A DNA stretch of 64,000 nt from contig NZ_MOOY01000003.1 in assembly GCF_001931685.1 (NCBI RefSeq), positions 1 through 64,000 on the forward strand. The letters are read 5' to 3'. Source of the DNA: Pararhizobium arenae. GTDB taxonomy: Bacteria > Pseudomonadota > Alphaproteobacteria > Rhizobiales > Rhizobiaceae. Below are positions 24,234 to 33,069 of the stretch, one piece after another (the stretch's first letter is position 1; every line of letters begins with the position of its first letter). The notes beneath the pieces are model-generated. The model was not told where the DNA came from and searched no databases. It worked only from the letters and a program-made list of their open reading frames with translations. The position numbers and the translations under genes are program-made.

Positions 24234-24470
24234 ATGCCCGATGATCCTAATACCGAACCTTTGCAAGATGCAACACCACTCGAATTGGTGGACATCATTG
24301 ATGACATAGAAGATCGCCTGCGCTGCGTTTGGCTGGCTTTGTACACGCTTGAGGATGGCGGCCTAAAAGGGTCGAAATGCCTGCGCGATCTCGTCAACAG
24401 ATCGATCGAAGACCTCGAAGCCCCTCGCGCCTGGCTCAATCGGAATGTGTTTGCGGAGGCTAGCCGATGA
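24234..24470 (+). CDS. Small hypothetical protein, 78 residues
   Basis: Starts at 24234 with AAGGA upstream. An acidic, helical protein: PLELVDIIDDIEDRLRCVWL, KCLRDLVNRSIEDLEAPRAW. Its last four bases overlap the ATG of the next gene (ATGA), implying an operon. The family is not recognised; similar short acidic proteins often lie upstream of integrase genes in rhizobial islands. Confidence 0.55.
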   Translation: MPDDPNTEPLQDATPLELVDIIDDIEDRLRCVWLALYTLEDGGLKGSKCLRDLVNRSIEDLEAPRAWLNRNVFAEASR

Positions 24471-25003
24471 CCGCTCTTTCTCGACGTACCCTTTTGGGCG
24501 GTGGCGCGGCTGTTGCAGCGGCGGCCGTAGTTTCCCGTGATGAACTCGCGTGGATCGAAGACGCTAAGGCGGAAGCTACAGGTCCATCGCCGGATATTGC
24601 GTTGAAAACCGAGATCGACGCAGCGTTCGAACATCTACGTAGCCTTCTGATGAAGATGCACCCGCAGGCGGTGAATGTCGCTCATGGGTGGGTGACCAAT
24701 CAGGATGGAAGCTTCCGGGGTAACTTCTACAGCCAGATCAAGTACCAGCCGTTCGACGGTGATGGCTTGTATCTTTTGAGCATGGACGGTTTGGCGGTCC
24801 CGTACTGGATCGAGGCGTTCACGGTACTTAACGGCAAGGGTGAGCCGATGCTGATCGGTGGCAAGCCCATCACGCATTATTGGGGTTGGCAGCTAGTTGA
24901 TGGCGAATTCTTCGACCGTAGCCAGCGCTTTGTCTCCCTCAACATCATTCGAAAGCTGGACGATCCTTCCGATGGTTTTTCTGACCGGCCGATGAGCGCC
25001 TAG
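24467..25003 (+). CDS. Protein with Tat-like signal, 178 residues
   Basis: The N-terminus SRRTLLGGGAAVAAAAVV has a twin-arginine followed by an Ala-rich hydrophobic stretch, typical of a Tat signal. The mature part is mixed alpha/beta with aromatic residues (HGWVTNQDGSFRGNFYSQIK, THYWGWQLVDGEFF). No enzyme motif is recognised. It is coupled to the preceding gene by ATGA. If exported, it would be an unusual periplasmic cargo protein for such a small element. Confidence 0.55.
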   Translation: MTALSRRTLLGGGAAVAAAAVVSRDELAWIEDAKAEATGPSPDIALKTEIDAAFEHLRSLLMKMHPQAVNVAHGWVTNQDGSFRGNFYSQIKYQPFDGDGLYLLSMDGLAVPYWIEAFTVLNGKGEPMLIGGKPITHYWGWQLVDGEFFDRSQRFVSLNIIRKLDDPSDGFSDRPMSA

Positions 25004-25029
25004 CATGTCAACCAGAGCGAGGGACTGAA

Positions 25030-25218
25030 ATGGCAGCCGACAAAAAGAGACCGTTGAGCATTGGCGAAATCGCCCACGAGCTGGGTGTCTCCACGAAAAC
25101 AGTCCGCCGCTATCATGCGGCGGGCAAGCTGAGGACATTCGAGGGGGACGGCAAGACCAGTCCGATCAAGATGCGGGCCATCGACCTCACCCGATACATC
25201 AAAAAAGGCGGTGGCTGA
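25030..25218 (+). CDS. Excisionase-like helix-turn-helix protein
   Basis: A 62-residue protein: LSIGEIAHELGVSTKTVRRY (helix-turn-helix of the HTH_17/MerR type), HAAGKLRTFEGDGKTSPIKM (wing), then DLTRYIKKGG. Small winged-helix proteins placed just before an integrase usually act as recombination directionality factors or element regulators. Its stop overlaps the next ATG by one base. The role as excisionase is inferred from size, fold and position. Confidence 0.65.
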   Translation: MAADKKRPLSIGEIAHELGVSTKTVRRYHAAGKLRTFEGDGKTSPIKMRAIDLTRYIKKGGG

Positions 25219-25409
25219 TGGCGCGTCTTATTCCCTTTAAAGAGGCGGATGTCATGCGTGCAGTGCGGGGCGCAACAAAAGCGGGCATGACGATCGGCAG
25301 TGTTGAAATCGATCCAAAGACAGGGCGCATCGTGATCGCTGCGCCTGGCGCGGTGGAAAGTGAGGGGGCGGCGTTGGATAAATGGCTGTCGAAGCAAAAT
25401 GCGGGTTAG
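25218..25409 (+). CDS. Small hypothetical protein before the integrase
   Basis: A 63-residue protein (FKEADVMRAVRGATKAGMTI, then VEIDPKTGRIVIAAP). The plan helix followed by two strands occurs in many rhizobial elements at this exact place, between the HTH gene and the integrase. It overlaps the integrase start by 11 bases, so expression is coupled. Confidence 0.6.
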   Translation: MARLIPFKEADVMRAVRGATKAGMTIGSVEIDPKTGRIVIAAPGAVESEGAALDKWLSKQNAG

Positions 25410-26430
25410 GCTGAAGGGCGTAAACCGCGTCAAGACGAAGCTCGCTGACGGCTCTGAAGCCGTCTACTTTTACGCTTGGAAAGGCGGGCCTCGTTTGCCC
25501 GGCAAGCCGGGTGACCCTGAATTTATCGCTGCGTACAATGCGGCGGTTGCAAAGAAGGTGCAGCCGCCGAGCGGGGCCCTTCTCTCCATTCTCAGTGCCT
25601 TTCAATTCAGCAGTGATTGGGACGAACTCGCGCCGCGCACGCAGAAAGACTACGTGGGGCTGATCAAGGTCATTGAAGCGAAGTTTGGCGACTTCCCGCT
25701 ATCGGCGCTGTCCGACCGCCGGACGCGGGGCATTTTCATGGAGTGGCGGGACGCGCGGGCGAAAGCCTCGCGCCGACAGGCTGATTACGGTTGGCAGGTG
25801 CTGGCCCGCATTCTGTCTTGGGCGCATGGGCGCGGTCTGATCAGCGCTAACCCCTGTGAAAAGGGTGGCCGTCTTTATCGTGGATCTCGGGCCGAGAACA
25901 TCTGGACCGACGATGACGAGGCCCGGTTCATTGCCAGCGCTCCGCGTCATCTCCATTTGCCGTTGATGCTGGCGCTTTGGACGGGGCAGCGGCAGGGCGA
26001 TCTCTTGAAGCTCGCGTGGACGCAGTACGATGGCGAAGTGATCCGTCTCAAGCAGGGGAAGACTGGAATGCGCGTCGTCATTCCGGTGGGTGCGCCGCTC
26101 AAGGCCATGCTGGACGAAGCGAATCGCCGCGACGGCCTGTTCCTCCTTAACAGCGACGGTGAGCCGTGGACTGCGGACGGGTTTCGCTCCTCATTTAACA
26201 AGGCTCGAAAGGCGGCAGGTGTCGTCGGGGTTACCTTCAACGACCTGCGAAGAACGGCCGTAACGCGGCTTGCGATCGCGCAATGCACCGAAGCAGAGAT
26301 CGCGACAATCACCGGGCATAGCCTACGTGACGTGCGCTCGATCCTCGACGCCCATTACCTCAAACGTGATCCGAAACTAGGGGAGAACGCCATCCGGAAG
26401 CTCGAAGCAAGAACGAAAACTCCCAAATGA
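25399..26430 (+). CDS. Phage-type tyrosine integrase of the element
   Basis: A 343-residue integrase. Residues about 1-55 form the arm-binding start (MRVRLKGVNRVKTKL), about 60-165 the core-binding domain, and the rest the catalytic domain: ALWTGQRQGDLLKLAW (first Arg), VTFNDLRRTAVTRLA (box II, with Asn where His is usual) and GHSLRDVRSILDAHYL (His and catalytic Tyr). The start at 25399 overlaps the previous gene. It sits 58 bases from the tRNA-derived repeat, as expected for the enzyme that inserted the element. It should be functional unless the His-to-Asn change matters. Confidence 0.85.
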   Translation: MRVRLKGVNRVKTKLADGSEAVYFYAWKGGPRLPGKPGDPEFIAAYNAAVAKKVQPPSGALLSILSAFQFSSDWDELAPRTQKDYVGLIKVIEAKFGDFPLSALSDRRTRGIFMEWRDARAKASRRQADYGWQVLARILSWAHGRGLISANPCEKGGRLYRGSRAENIWTDDDEARFIASAPRHLHLPLMLALWTGQRQGDLLKLAWTQYDGEVIRLKQGKTGMRVVIPVGAPLKAMLDEANRRDGLFLLNSDGEPWTADGFRSSFNKARKAAGVVGVTFNDLRRTAVTRLAIAQCTEAEIATITGHSLRDVRSILDAHYLKRDPKLGENAIRKLEARTKTPK

Positions 26431-26488
26431 ACGCCCAAACGTTCGAAGATGTTCTGATTTCAATGTGGGAAAAGCGTAGCGAAAACAG

Positions 26489-26536
26489 TTGGCTGGGGAA
26501 CCTGGATTCGAACCAGGACTAACGGAGTCAGAGTCC
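26489..26536 (-). repeat. Right attachment site inside tRNA-Gln
   Basis: The 48-base copy identical to 10634-10681. It is the 3' half of the intact tRNA gene, which was restored on integration. Confidence 0.9.
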
Positions 26537-26563
26537 GTGGGTCTACCGTTAACCTATTCCCCA
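26490..26563 (-). tRNA. tRNA-Gln (anticodon CUG)
   Basis: A 74-base cloverleaf on the - strand. The 7-base acceptor stem TGGGGAA pairs with TTCCCCA, followed by encoded GCCA. The anticodon stem ACGGA/UCCGU holds the loop CUCUGAC, giving CUG; the T arm has TTCGAAT. It is the integration target of the 15.9-kb element. Confidence 0.95.
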
Positions 26564-27186
26564 AAAGGGCCAAGCAAACATGATGTGTTTGCGCAAAAGC
26601 GAGTTGAAGGCAGATGCCATTCTGTCCCGGTCAGACAGACTTGAGCTCGTTTCGTGGCGCCTTCTAGCATATTCGCGCATTCAGGCAAGAGGCTTTTTGG
26701 CGCCCTGTGGAAAATTGCAGGTGTCGATGAAGGCTTTTTTTACAGCCTGATGTTTCTCCAAAATCAGCGCCTGCCATCCTCTAGCCGGGCAGGTGGGTCG
26801 AAATGGTACGCAAAGCCGGCGCGAAAGCCGGTGGAACCCGTTGATTGTCCCGGCCTGACCGGACGCGTCTGATGTGCCCAAAAATGAACCAGATTTTCCT
26901 GCCGTCAATTAACCATTCGGCTCAACTTCGGCATTGCACAATCTTGCCAAAGACGCTTATATTTAATAAGTAGTTAAAAAAAGAAAAAAGCCATCAAGCC
27001 TCAGTTCACTTCCGGGGTGGAATTACATCCGTTCAGGGAAATGTCATGGCGGAATGCGCCTGTTGGTGCAGGTTTGCCTGTTTTTAAAATAAAGATTTTT
27101 TTGGGGACCGGGGCGGAAGGCCTTTCCGCGTTTTGGAGAGGCAATGTCTTGGTCTGAAGTCAAAAATTCCAGAGGTATTGGAAGTT
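26564..27186. other. Non-coding stretch between tRNA and sugar transferase
   Basis: About 620 bases with no supported gene. The left end should hold the tRNA promoter (- strand). An A/T-rich run at about 26955-27000 and the GC-rich stretch before 27187 likely hold the promoter of the transferase. No repeat or RNA is recognised. Confidence 0.5.
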
Positions 27187-27954
27187 ATGACGGAAAATAT
27201 TGTTTTACATCATTCGTCTGCTCTTTCGATCGACGGGTCTGTTCTTGCTCCGAAGTCCTCCGGGCGCGGTGAATTTGCATCCCTGCGCCAAAAGCGCGCC
27301 CCGGAAGAGAGCAATTTCTACATTAATCCGGCAAGCGCTCCGACCAAGTCGGCGCAACTTGTCGCCAAGCGCGTCATCGATATTATCGGTGCTTTCGGGG
27401 GGCTTCTCGTTCTTGCCCCCTTGCTGATCCTGGTCGCGGCCCTCATCAAGATCGAGAGCCGTGGTCCGGTGTTCTTCCGTCAAATCCGCACGGGGCGGAA
27501 CGATGTCCCGTTCGAAATCCTGAAATTCCGCTCGATGTATACGGAGCAGTGCGACACCTCAGGCGTCGCGCAGACCACCGACAACGATCCTCGCATCACG
27601 CGGTTGGGCAAGGTTTTGCGCAAGACCAACCTCGATGAAATTCCGCAGCTGTGGAATGTTCTGATCGGTGACATGTCACTGGTTGGTCCGCGTCCGCATG
27701 TGCCGGATATGCTGGCGGCCGGGCGCAACTATTCGGATCTTGTGCAGGGGTATGAATATCGCCATCTGATGCGGCCGGGCCTCACGGGGCTGGCGCAGGC
27801 GCGGGGTCTTCGTGGCCCCACCACGCACCGCTGGCTGGCGATCCGCCGCATCGTCTGCGATGTCGAGTATATCCGCAATTTCTCGCTGATGCTCGATATC
27901 AAGATCATGATCCGCACGGCCATCAACGAGCTGCGGGGCGGCACGGGTTTCTGA
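27187..27954 (+). CDS. Undecaprenyl-phosphate sugar-phosphate transferase (exopolysaccharide initiation)
   Basis: A 255-residue membrane enzyme of the bacterial sugar transferase family. It moves a sugar-1-phosphate from a nucleotide sugar to a lipid carrier, the first step in building a surface polysaccharide unit. After a soluble start (1-55), KRVIDIIGAFGGLLVLAPLL is the membrane helix. The catalytic part has GRGPVFF-like ESRGPVFFRQIRTGRNDVPF, ILKFRSMY, RKTNLDEIPQLWNVLIGDMS and LVGPRPHVPDML, then MRPGLTGLAQARG. These are the family hallmarks. Start 27187 follows GAGGTATTGGA. It is a single gene, so its cognate pathway cannot be told from context. Confidence 0.88.
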   Translation: MTENIVLHHSSALSIDGSVLAPKSSGRGEFASLRQKRAPEESNFYINPASAPTKSAQLVAKRVIDIIGAFGGLLVLAPLLILVAALIKIESRGPVFFRQIRTGRNDVPFEILKFRSMYTEQCDTSGVAQTTDNDPRITRLGKVLRKTNLDEIPQLWNVLIGDMSLVGPRPHVPDMLAAGRNYSDLVQGYEYRHLMRPGLTGLAQARGLRGPTTHRWLAIRRIVCDVEYIRNFSLMLDIKIMIRTAINELRGGTGF

Positions 27955-28247
27955 GAAGCCTTGCAGTCACATTTCAATGGACGTCGCTGATCGGAAAAGG
28001 TCGGCGGCGTTTCTTTTTTCGATGAGCAGGCTTTTGCTTGCCTTACTGTCCCAGTCCAGGCACCCGCGCGCAGGTCTCATCAGTTCTCTGGAGCGCAAAC
28101 CTGTGCCTTGAGGCGCGTTGACGCTGTGATTGGATCCGCCAAGGTGCTGCCCAGAAAAAGAGTTTGGTGAAATTCCCGCTCGCTGGTAAAGTCCCTGCCA
28201 ACGAAGATCAAGATGAGCGCCTTGAGCGGCAAGTTCCGCGCGGTGCA

Positions 28248-29843
28248 ATGGACAGTTACGTGAGAGACCCCGACAACGGCGAAAAGCCGTCCGTTTCCGG
28301 GGCGTCGGCAGCAGGCCGTATCGAGGGGCAAACTGTGTCCCGGTCCGGCAAAGGGAAGCGCAGGCGGGGCAAGCCGTCGCGTAGCCCGTCTGCGAATGTC
28401 AGCCTTACCGGCGTTGCCGGCGAGGCAGGGCGTCCCGAATTGAAAGATAACCCGGGCGCGGAGCCCGTTCGCAAGCGCAAGCGCAGGCGGCGGTCCAAGG
28501 CCGCGCAGCCTGTGAATACCCTTTCCGCGGGCAGCGAAGCCCCAGGCGAAAAAAAATCCCAGGATGGCAAGTCTGCTCTCCACAAGGAGCACGGGCGAAA
28601 GCAACGCAATCGGCGTGGCTTGCAAGGGCGGCCGCTTGCTGCGGAAAAATCAAAGAGCAGCGGCACGGCGGCAACCCGCGTGAACCCGTCACCTGTTGCG
28701 GAGACGTCTCGGGCGCACGATCGGCCGGTCGGCCCGCCATCGGGAGAACGTCGTCAGTTCCATGGCGCGGAGGGCGTGTCCACCGATCACGGCGCGCCGC
28801 TCTATGCCGCGCTCGATCTCGGCACGAACAATTGCCGTCTCTTGATTGCCCAGCCGACACGGCCGGGGCAGTTCCGCGTTGTCGATGCCTTTTCGCGAAT
28901 CGTTCGTCTGGGCGAGGGGCTTGGTGCATCCGGGCGTCTTTCTCCGGAAGCGATGGATCGTTCCATCGAAGCCCTAAAGATTTGTGCGGCCAAGCTTAAA
29001 GGCCGCAATATCCGCCGCAGCCGCCTGATCGCCACGGAAGCGGCGCGTGCCGCCGAAAACGGCGAAAGTTTTCTGGAGCGAGTGCGGGAAGAAACCGGTC
29101 TCGAACTGGAAATCATCAACCGCGAAACGGAAGCCCGGCTTGCCGTGTCCGGCTGCTCGTCGCTTGTCGGACGCGAAACGAAATCTGTTGTACTCTTCGA
29201 TATCGGTGGCGGCTCTTCGGAAATCGCCGTGATCCGTATCGGTGAAAACCGCTCCAGCCGCCTGGCCAATCACATCACCCACTGGACGTCTCTGCCCGTC
29301 GGCGTCGTTACCCTGTCGGAACGTCATGGCGGGCAGGATGTGACGCCGGAAAGTTTCGAGGCGATGGTGGTCGAGGTGGAGGGCATGCTGGCGCGGTTCG
29401 ATTGCCCGGCGATCCATCTGCTCGACGATGCCGGCAATGACAGTGGCTTCCATCTCATCGGCACCTCCGGCACGGTGACGACCCTTGCCGGCGTGCATCT
29501 GGATCTGCCGCGTTACGATCGCCGCAAGGTCGATGGCGTCTGGTTGTCCGATGATGAGGTTTCGGCCATGCAGGCGCGGCTTCTCTCCTGGGATTTTTCC
29601 GCCCGTGCCGCAAACCCGTGTATCGGGCCGGATCGCGCCGATCTGGTACTCGCCGGCTGCGCCATTCTGGAAGCGATCCGTCGCCGCTGGCCGTCGCAGC
29701 GCATGCGCGTGGCGGACAGGGGGCTGCGCGAAGGCCTGCTCACCGATATGATGGCCGACGATGGCATCTGGCGCCGCGGCCGCGGTCGCCGTCATCCCCG
29801 CGGCAGCGCGCCGCATGGTTCGCGCGAAGGGAACGCATCATGA
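28248..29843 (+). CDS. ppx: Ppx/GppA family exopolyphosphatase/pppGpp phosphatase
   Basis: About 531 residues. The first 180 are low-complexity and rich in Arg, Lys, Ser and Pro ([13 protein letters not shown]). The ASKHA-type phosphatase domain follows: [60 protein letters not shown] and [13 protein letters not shown]. Such enzymes cut terminal phosphate from polyphosphate and/or pppGpp. The start is uncertain: ATG at 28248 has no clear ribosome site, and a TTG at 28164 is an alternative. Its stop overlaps the rlmE start (ATGA), so these two are one operon. The long basic start is a lineage feature that may bind nucleic acid or polyphosphate. Confidence 0.85.
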   Translation: MDSYVRDPDNGEKPSVSGASAAGRIEGQTVSRSGKGKRRRGKPSRSPSANVSLTGVAGEAGRPELKDNPGAEPVRKRKRRRRSKAAQPVNTLSAGSEAPGEKKSQDGKSALHKEHGRKQRNRRGLQGRPLAAEKSKSSGTAATRVNPSPVAETSRAHDRPVGPPSGERRQFHGAEGVSTDHGAPLYAALDLGTNNCRLLIAQPTRPGQFRVVDAFSRIVRLGEGLGASGRLSPEAMDRSIEALKICAAKLKGRNIRRSRLIATEAARAAENGESFLERVREETGLELEIINRETEARLAVSGCSSLVGRETKSVVLFDIGGGSSEIAVIRIGENRSSRLANHITHWTSLPVGVVTLSERHGGQDVTPESFEAMVVEVEGMLARFDCPAIHLLDDAGNDSGFHLIGTSGTVTTLAGVHLDLPRYDRRKVDGVWLSDDEVSAMQARLLSWDFSARAANPCIGPDRADLVLAGCAILEAIRRRWPSQRMRVADRGLREGLLTDMMADDGIWRRGRGRRHPRGSAPHGSREGNAS

Positions 29844-30625
29844 CGAAACCCCCGATCGGCGGAAACCGCACCGGGCGAAAACTGGGTCAGAAGGTCAAGA
29901 AGGGCAAGCTGAAGGCATCTTCGCGCCGCTGGCTGGAACGTCATATCAACGACCCCTACGTTCAGCGCGCCCAGCTCGAAGGCTATCGCGCCCGCGCGGC
30001 TTTCAAGCTCTTGGAGATCGACGAGAAGCACAAGATCCTGACCGGTGCGAAGCGCGTCATCGACCTTGGCGCCGCGCCCGGCAGCTGGTCGCAGATCGCC
30101 GCGAACGTGACGCGCTCGACAGATGCAGACCCTAAGGTCGTGGCCATCGACTTTCTGGAGATGGACCCGCTTCCGGGCGTGCGCATCTTACAGCTCGATT
30201 TCCTCGATCCGACCGCGCCGGATCAACTGATGGACGCGCTGGGGGGCTCTCCCAATCTCGTCCTCTCCGATATGGCAGCCCCGACCACGGGCCATCGCCA
30301 GACGGACCACCTGCGCACGATGCACCTCTGCGAAGTCGCGGCCCATTTTGCTATCGATGTTCTGGCGCCGGGTGGCCATTTCCTTGCGAAAACCTTCCAG
30401 GGTGGCACGGAGCGCGAGCTGCTGACGCTGCTGAAACAGAATTTCAAGCAGGTCATCCATGTGAAGCCGGCCTCATCGCGCGCCGAATCGGTCGAGATGT
30501 TCCTGCTCGCCAAGGGCTTCAAAGGCCGCTCTGGTGCTCGGCCGACGGCGGGTGATGAACTGCACGATGACATCGATGATCTCGATGTGGATCGCGATCT
30601 CGCCGACGACGTCGAGGCAAACTGA
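29840..30625 (+). CDS. rlmE: 23S rRNA (uridine-2'-O-)-methyltransferase RlmE (FtsJ/RrmJ)
   Basis: A 261-residue SAM-dependent enzyme that methylates the ribose of a uridine in the peptidyl-transferase A loop of 23S rRNA. Motifs: [20 protein letters not shown] (with a catalytic Lys), [17 protein letters not shown] (SAM site), [19 protein letters not shown] (catalytic Asp) and [12 protein letters not shown] (catalytic Lys). The 40-residue C-terminal tail is acidic ([17 protein letters not shown]). It overlaps ppx by four bases and is followed four bases later by the VOC gene. The basic start ([13 protein letters not shown]) is usual in alphaproteobacteria. Confidence 0.93.
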   Translation: MTKPPIGGNRTGRKLGQKVKKGKLKASSRRWLERHINDPYVQRAQLEGYRARAAFKLLEIDEKHKILTGAKRVIDLGAAPGSWSQIAANVTRSTDADPKVVAIDFLEMDPLPGVRILQLDFLDPTAPDQLMDALGGSPNLVLSDMAAPTTGHRQTDHLRTMHLCEVAAHFAIDVLAPGGHFLAKTFQGGTERELLTLLKQNFKQVIHVKPASSRAESVEMFLLAKGFKGRSGARPTAGDELHDDIDDLDVDRDLADDVEAN

Positions 30626-30629
30626 AAGC

Positions 30630-31016
30630 ATGCTGCTTTATGTGACGATCGGCACCAATGATCTGGCGGCTGCCGGTCGTTTCTATGATGCGGCCCTCCT
30701 TCCGCTCGGCTTCGAGCGCAGGAAAGAAGATGCGGTCGAGATCGGTTATGCCGCACCAAGCGACAGTCGCTGCCGCCTCTGGGTCGTCACGCCCTATGAT
30801 CGCCGACCGGCAACGATCGGCAATGGCTCGATGGTGGCGCTTGAGGCTGAAAGCCGGGCCGCCGTCGATGCGTTCTACCAGGCGGCTCTGGCGGCTGGCG
30901 GCACGGATGAAGGCCCGCCGGGGCTTCGACCCTTCCATGCGAACTTCTATGCCGCCTATGTGCGTGATCCCGATGGGAACAAGCTGTCCGCCGTCTGTGA
31001 AAAGCCGGAAGAATAA
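30630..31016 (+). CDS. VOC (glyoxalase/bleomycin-resistance) family protein
   Basis: A 128-residue protein with the paired beta-alpha-beta-beta-beta plan of the VOC superfamily: LYVTIGTNDLAAAGRFYDAA, FERRKEDAVEIGYAA, SMVALEAESRAAVDAFYQAA and FYAAYVRDPDGNKLSAVCE (the last with the metal-binding Glu/His-type end). The reaction is unknown; members range from glyoxalases to dioxygenases. It starts four bases after rlmE and probably ends the ppx-rlmE operon. Confidence 0.8.
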   Translation: MLLYVTIGTNDLAAAGRFYDAALLPLGFERRKEDAVEIGYAAPSDSRCRLWVVTPYDRRPATIGNGSMVALEAESRAAVDAFYQAALAAGGTDEGPPGLRPFHANFYAAYVRDPDGNKLSAVCEKPEE

Positions 31017-31051
31017 GCGATCCGGCCTCTCTTGCGATCCCGCAGTGTTTC

Positions 31052-31083
31052 ACCAGCCGATGAGACAGATTTCACCGGCTGGC
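31052..31083. terminator. Hairpin between convergent VOC and PhoX genes
   Basis: CCAGCCG (31053-31059) pairs with CGGCTGG (31076-31082). The stem is short and lacks a T-tract. Confidence 0.3.
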
Positions 31084-31095
31084 ATTTGCCTGTCG

Positions 31096-33069
31096 TCAGT
31101 TCCCGACGACGCCGTTGTCGTCGCGGGTAATCACGATCAGCGAGGGGCGGGCCGGCATGCCTTCGGCAAAATCCGGCCAGGCCGTTCCCGCATCGGCAAT
31201 CGCGGTCGCATCTTCATTGTCCGAGAGACGCAGTTCGCCCGGATGCTGGACGGAAACGAAAACGTTCGTTCCATCCGGCGTGAAGGTGGGCGAGCAGCAT
31301 TCCGAACCGACCGGGGCGATGTAGAACAGTTTCGGCAGGGCGCGGCCCGGGCCTTCCGTGTCCATCACATACATCGAATCGGCGATGCCTTCCGGCGGCG
31401 GGCCGTCGGTGGTGACCCAGAGGCGACCCGCGGGATCGACGCCGAGATTGTCGGGATCGGTAAACCAGCCGGATGCCGAGGTGCCGGGGTTGAACATCGC
31501 TTCATCCTCCGCCTTGGCCGGATCGCCGCAGAGCACGAACACATCCCATTTGAACGTGTCGGCGGCATGGTCCGGCTTGTCCGGCGCGCCGGGCGGCACG
31601 AGTTCCAGCAGGTGGCCATGCGGATTGGGGCCGCGCGGGTTGGCGACATTCACCGTCTCGCGTTCGTCACCCTCGCCAGCCGCCAGCCGGTCTTCGTTCT
31701 CGGTCATCGCGACATAGAGCTTGCCGGTGCCGTGGTGAGGAACGAAACCTTCCGGCGCATCCATCGGCGTTGCGCCGACGAGATCGGCGGCAGCGCGGGT
31801 GTTCAGCACCACATCGGCCTGTGTCGCAAAGCCGGCTTCCGCCGTCAGCGGGCCGCTGCCGGCGATGAGCGGTATCCACGTCATGGTGCCGTCGCTGGCA
31901 AACTTGGCGACGGAGAGCGTGCCGTCGTCGAGCAGGTTCTTGTTGGCGGCGCGATCATTGGGGTTCCACGGATCGCGAGTGACGAAGCGGTAGAGATATT
32001 CGAAATCGTCGTCATCGCCCATGAACACGACCACGCGGCCATCCGGCGCGACGGTGACCTGCGCGCCTTCATGGGTCATGCGGCCGAGCGAGGTGCGCTT
32101 CACCGGCTTGGCCTCGGGATCGAAGGGATCGATCTCGACCACCCAGTCGAAACGCATCCATTCGTTCGGCTCTTCCTCGAACTTGAAGCGCGGCTCGACG
32201 CGGCTGACGGAATAGATGTCGTTCTCGTCTTCATCCCAGCCTTGACGCTCGACCAGTTCCTGGTTCGGCAGCGTCTTGTAGTCGCCGGCAAAAACGTCCA
32301 TCGCGCCTTCCTCACCGGAGAGCATCGTGCCCCATGGGGTGATGCCGCCATTGCAGTTGGAGATGGTGCCGAAAACCTTACGGCCGGTCGGGTCTGCCTT
32401 GGTCTTCAGGCGCTCATCGCCGGCGGCCGGGCCGGAAATATCCATTTCCGTGCCCAGGTGGACGCGGCGGTTGTACTTGCTGTCGAGAACGACCTTCCAT
32501 TCTTTGCCCGTCTTCCTCACCTCGAAGACGCTGACGCCAAGACAGCCCATCAGCGCGCGGATCTGGTCGTCGCTCAACTTCTCGCGGTAGTCCTCTTCGG
32601 TGAGGCCAGGGAACATCAGATAGGGCGTCGCGTATTCGTGGCTGACGACCATCAGGCCGTGATCGGCCGTCGTCGATCCCTGCGGCAGCGGCAGAAACTG
32701 GGTAAAGTCGTTGTTGTAGCCGAACTGGCGCTCGGCCGCCTTGCCGTTCAGGCTCGCTATGTCGAACGCCGGACTGTCGGGAAACAGCGCATCGCCCCAG
32801 CGCGCAACGATCTGGCGGCTGTAGCCCTTCGGCCAATGGTCGGCGGGGTCGCGAACCCGTTGCAGTTCCTCGAAGGTGAGGGTCGTCGAAGCGGCGGCTT
32901 CGGCTCGCAGAAGGGACAGACCCTGCCCGAAGGCGGCGATGGCCGCCGATCCGAAAAGGCCCTTGAGAACGGTGCGGCGATTGACGCCTTCGGCGAGGAT
33001 TTCGCCGTAGGATGCGGAAAAGGCGCGTCGGGGATTGGGCCGTGCGCGGGTCTTCTGACGGTCTGACAT
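31096..33069 (-). CDS. phoX: PhoX family (DUF839) secreted phosphatase
   Basis: A 657-residue protein of the PhoX/DUF839 family, calcium-dependent alkaline phosphatases of the periplasm. Residues about 30-55 hold a Tat signal (NRRTVLKGLFGSAAIAAFG). Conserved blocks: FGYNNDFTQFLPLP, GLMVVSHEYATPYLMFPG, NCNGGITPWGTMLSGEE, GRMTHEGAQVTVAPDGRVV, VFMGDDDDFEYLYRFVT, NPRGPNPHGHLLELVP and FNPGTSASGWFTDPDNLGVD. The start at 33069 (MSDRQKTR) is preferred because the frame upstream to 33162 adds an unlikely extension. It is a single gene, convergent with the VOC gene. Phosphate control is expected from the family, but no clear Pho box is seen. Confidence 0.85.
   Translation of the reverse strand: MSDRQKTRARPNPRRAFSASYGEILAEGVNRRTVLKGLFGSAAIAAFGQGLSLLRAEAAASTTLTFEELQRVRDPADHWPKGYSRQIVARWGDALFPDSPAFDIASLNGKAAERQFGYNNDFTQFLPLPQGSTTADHGLMVVSHEYATPYLMFPGLTEEDYREKLSDDQIRALMGCLGVSVFEVRKTGKEWKVVLDSKYNRRVHLGTEMDISGPAAGDERLKTKADPTGRKVFGTISNCNGGITPWGTMLSGEEGAMDVFAGDYKTLPNQELVERQGWDEDENDIYSVSRVEPRFKFEEEPNEWMRFDWVVEIDPFDPEAKPVKRTSLGRMTHEGAQVTVAPDGRVVVFMGDDDDFEYLYRFVTRDPWNPNDRAANKNLLDDGTLSVAKFASDGTMTWIPLIAGSGPLTAEAGFATQADVVLNTRAAADLVGATPMDAPEGFVPHHGTGKLYVAMTENEDRLAAGEGDERETVNVANPRGPNPHGHLLELVPPGAPDKPDHAADTFKWDVFVLCGDPAKAEDEAMFNPGTSASGWFTDPDNLGVDPAGRLWVTTDGPPPEGIADSMYVMDTEGPGRALPKLFYIAPVGSECCSPTFTPDGTNVFVSVQHPGELRLSDNEDATAIADAGTAWPDFAEGMPARPSLIVITRDDNGVVGN

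Larger units (their letters stand above)
10634..26536. mobile_element. 15.9-kb integrative element in the tRNA-Gln(CUG) gene
   Basis: Bounded by 48-base identical direct repeats (10634-10681 and 26489-26536). The right copy is the 3' half of a complete tRNA-Gln gene; the left copy is a displaced fragment. This is the typical product of integrase-mediated insertion into a tRNA 3' end. The integrase gene (25399-26430) lies 58 bases from the right repeat. Contents: a replication-type HTH protein, a tape-measure protein, - strand cargo, RHH regulators, an excisionase-like protein and the integrase. No capsid, portal, terminase or lysis gene is recognised, so it is a phage satellite, genomic island or decayed prophage. 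Confidence 0.85.
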
